From: a bacterium
Lineage (GTDB): Bacteria; Patescibacteriota; Minisyncoccia; UBA6257; 1-14-0-10-44-23
Length of the DNA: 14,025 nt
Direction: 5' to 3'
NCBI GenBank assembly: GCA_030699515.1
Contig: JAUYME010000002.1
Span: 1 to 14,025, forward strand
The notes beneath the pieces are model-generated. The model did no database searches. It had not been told where the DNA came from and saw only the letters and a program-made list of their open reading frames with translations. This document shows positions 13,201 to 14,025 of the stretch, piece by piece; position 1 is the stretch's first letter, and every line of letters starts with the position of its first letter. A program made the translations under genes and the position numbers.

Positions 13201-14025
13201 CTGTGCCGAGAAGAGCGTAGGTGCTGCCTCCATCGCTAGCTACTGTGAGTTTGTTGTAGGTTGAACTGTTGTATGCGATGCGGAGTTGTTCGGTGGTGTC
13301 CAATATCTGCAGGGTGGCGGCTGGAGTGGTGGTGCCGATGCCGACGAGGCCAGTCGGAGATATACGCATACGTTCAGTTGCGGCGCCGGTGCTGCCGTCA
13401 TCGGTGGCAAAGAATAAAGCGCCAGGCACACCTGCCCCTGAGTTGCCACTCTGTACAGCACCGAAATAAGCTGCTTGCTTTATAGAATTGGAAGAATTTA
13501 CGCCACGGAATGCGAAGCTACCTAGACTTTCTGTATCTAAGGTCTGTGTCAGTGTCCCAAGTGAGGCGTTGTGAGATTTAGTGAAATTGAATTGAGGCTC
13601 ATGTACAAGAGTCGTTGAGTAGCTTCTTACATCACCGACCGCCCAATCCGCCGCGCGTTGGAGCGTAAAGAATCCGGCAGTGTCACCAGTTATCGTAACA
13701 GCACCAGTCGTGTTGATGTCCCCCGTCCCCGTGATGTTTTTTGAATTGAGGTCCAAGTTCCCTCCCAACTGCGGCGTGGTGTCTTCAACGATGTTTTCCA
13801 AGTAGGTGCCGAGGTCCGAGATGTCTGCTTCGGTGATGGTTGAGGTGGCAAGCACTCCCGAGCCGTTGGTTTTGAGGAAGCCGCCGGTGAGGGAAGAGAG
13901 TGTGAGGCCAGTGAATGTTGGACTGTCCCCTGTTCCTAGACCTAGAGAAGTTCTGGCAGTATCGCCACTTTCGTGAGCATATGTGCCAGCTCCTGTTCCT
14001 ACAATGATTTCGTTGTCTGCTACTG
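10232..14025 (-). CDS. Giant tail-fibre-like surface protein with S74 chaperone domain (5' end missing)
   Basis: The frame is open to the window edge, giving at least 1,263 residues; no start is visible, and an internal GTG at 13855 is not a plausible beginning because homologous repeat sequence continues upstream (GDSPTFTGLTLSSLTGG). Segments on the minus strand: a Gly/Thr/Ser-rich passenger (14025 to about 11330) with recurrent GIGTTTP motifs, as in trimeric fibres; an S74 (endosialidase-type) intramolecular chaperone domain (about 11329-11035) starting at LSDERLKENI, with the Ser/Lys self-cleavage signature SDxRxK; a beta-sandwich-like segment (about 10912-10700) with PIVTLTP and EFNWHAF; and a disordered Asp/Thr/Ser-rich tail (10690-10235). 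S74 domains help fibres trimerise and then cut themselves off; cleavage before this Ser would release the last 365 residues. No lectin or enzyme motif is recognised. Probably a cell-surface adhesin or fibre; a prophage fibre is possible but no phage genes are nearby. Confidence 0.88.
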   Translation of the reverse strand, partial: VADNEIIVGTGAGTYAHESGDTARTSLGLGTGDSPTFTGLTLSSLTGGFLKTNGSGVLATSTITEADISDLGTYLENIVEDTTPQLGGNLDLNSKNITGTGDINTTGAVTITGDTAGFFTLQRAADWAVGDVRSYSTTLVHEPQFNFTKSHNASLGTLTQTLDTESLGSFAFRGVNSSNSIKQAAYFGAVQSGNSGAGVPGALFFATDDGSTGAATERMRISPTGLVGIGTTTPAATLQILDTTEQLRIAYNSSTYNKLTVASDGGSTYALLGTDADLNFDFSGATDGDFSINTDDFFVDTSASRVGIGTTTPSQLLTVAGTLGVTGATTLNTVAYTWPSSDGSDGYVLTTDGNGVLTWEEDDTGGGAGSDTDWTISGTTLYASTTATNVGISTTTPRLGLDVWSDFRAGTSTQSTLFVDASEDNVVIASSSAATGATLTVGGAVTAYGAVQADSFTTQDGSFNTNANGETTMSSTDTALTVNRDSAGQVALFRQNTGGVGGSVVEIQAVNPAITGDLTLLDIKGQSSAKVQARLAQENPLGGDAIFHIETLDSGNPILAWSTTGASWVAGNDNSDSDKFKIGTGTGLASSTFLTINTSGDLGIGTTTPAAKLQVLDTTEQFRIAYDASNYLALTVASDGALNFQTTGTDEDIEIRTGNFDDAIFIDDSIQGIGIGTSTVPSGVKLVVDGTIWPGTTLSADFGSSTRRWDNLWTKTVHVGSSTNAWELTSIAGNNFGGDFLSIKQAGQTNPIVTIATGTLMVATSTVTDLNQQFVVASLISSAPKLVVGSSTGGNGGYDAVVSINETLANTTNNPFGSGHLNVYGSSTNQQPITYIENRATYDTSQGPGNPNSILQLGFPNLPPAIMPTDCYIEFFDQGGVIASICGSGAGTINFNGLSDERLKENITPSRFGLNELKEINVVEYTYKNGSDARNIGVLAQNVESVYPTAVSNFDDYNERMGLKPGDKGYKYKMVAYNQFIPLVMQSIKDLNEKLEFQNGTSAAFQSGTLAISGDAQIGGNLKVAGKIQGGKDSVGKARILKGQKEVEIRFSKSYLTEPIVTLTPLERVRGEYWIHNQNADSFTIRMTYDQDEDIEFNWHAFASPEGMVVFLSDGLSIPSATVGSPTSNSGSVAGDSTTGDPTDQADTTDPTDQTDTSDTSDPSNTTDTTDTPDQSNTTDTTDTPDQSDTSDTSDSTDTTATVGSPTSNNGSVAGTSTNTNSDTSDTTDTTDTTDTTDVTDVNEPEPAPTPEPEVNEQPSSNE
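10297..10361 (-). repeat. 9-bp repeats encoding the distal Asp-Thr-Thr tail
   Basis: On the minus strand consecutive units GATACGACC and GATACTACC, with relatives (TCAGATACG, GTGACTGAT), encode SDTTDTTDTTDTTDVTDV. GATACGACC is exactly the 9-mer found in the noncoding array at 7794-7960. The array remains in frame because the unit is three codons. Confidence 0.9.
10391..10423. repeat. 33-bp palindrome inside the S74 gene tail, distal copy
   Basis: GCCATTGTTGGAAGTC, G, GACTTCCAACAGTGGC: one G-T mismatch in otherwise perfect 16-bp arms. It encodes TVGSPTSNNG. Together with flanking sequence (10380-10425) it repeats 10620-10665 with one difference, so it arose by local duplication. Confidence 0.93.
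10424..10610 (-). repeat. 9-bp-derived array encoding the proximal Asp/Thr/Ser/Pro tail
   Basis: Nine-base units related to GATACGACC encode DTTDPTDQTDTSDTSD and similar. Within it two identical 36-bp blocks stand in tandem (10461-10496 and 10497-10532), encoding a 12-residue repeat (NTTDTTDTPDQS). The block shows expansion at two scales: 9 bp and 36 bp. Confidence 0.88.
10631..10663. repeat. 33-bp palindrome inside the S74 gene tail, proximal copy
   Basis: Perfect 16-bp arms (GCCACTGTTGGAAGTC) around a central G, encoding TVGSPTSNSG. It marks the junction between the folded C-terminal domain and the disordered tail, and lies exactly 240 bp (80 codons) from the distal copy. Confidence 0.95.
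12151..12216 (-). repeat. Internal coding repeat of the S74 protein (GIGTTTPAA module, C-proximal copy)
   Basis: This stretch encodes LGIGTTTPAAKLQVLDTTEQ and FRIAY; a near copy at 13277-13341 encodes VGIGTTTPAATLQILDTTEQ and LRIAY. Further GIGTTTP-like motifs lie between and beyond. It shows that the passenger grew by duplication of a fibre module roughly 375 codons long or by copying of its ends. Confidence 0.75.

Overview
The window looks like a piece of a Patescibacteria (Candidate Phyla Radiation, probably Parcubacteria-like) chromosome. The support is indirect: tightly packed core genes, an RpoD with a long Lys/Ala-rich N-terminus, a bL28 with a CxxC zinc pair and a lysine-rich tail, a DUF5667-type exported protein, a very large S74-peptidase surface protein, starts without clear Shine-Dalgarno sequences, and GC-rich mini-hairpins of the 'cccgccagaggcggg' type between genes. 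Nearly everything is on the minus strand; the only plus-strand gene is the bL28 gene.

Layout, left to right. 1-309 is the N-terminus of alaS, running off the left edge. Then come a DUF5667-like exported protein (465-1121), rpoD (1303-2691) and dnaG (2898-4607), a dnaG-rpoD pair as in the classical macromolecular-synthesis operon. Next are an orphan PemK/MazF-family toxin (4804-5196) divergent from rpmB/bL28 (5262-5645), a small DUF202-like membrane protein (5679-6032), the CCA-adding enzyme (6147-7637) and a tRNA-Arg(UCG) gene (7660-7734) just upstream of it. The right part is accessory: a five-helix MscS-type 'TM helix' protein (8020-8694), a small exported, membrane-anchored protein with SSNFQL repeats (8737-9462), a REP-associated tyrosine transposase (RAYT, 9453-10172), and the 3' end of a giant tail-fibre-like protein with an S74 intramolecular chaperone domain (10232 to beyond 14025).

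The most interesting structure is in the repeats. (1) A 33-bp palindrome with 16-bp arms around one central base occurs six times: one copy on each side of the RAYT gene, one inside it, two inside the S74 gene, and one decayed copy at the start of the DUF5667 gene. Its core has no stop codon in any frame, and it is translated in all three possible frames in three different proteins of this locus. (2) A 9-bp tandem repeat (GATACGACC-like) forms intergenic arrays just beyond the 3' ends of genes, and the same 9-mer encodes the Asp-Thr-Thr-rich C-terminal tail of the S74 protein. (3) An identical 19-bp GC-rich hairpin insert lies at the same phase in two of the intergenic arrays.

Reading: the core genes handle translation, transcription and replication. 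The right-hand cluster probably makes cell-surface proteins and appears to be remodelled by a RAYT/palindrome system and by 9-bp repeat expansion. The mobility and gene-remodelling parts are inference; the repeats and their reading frames are directly visible.
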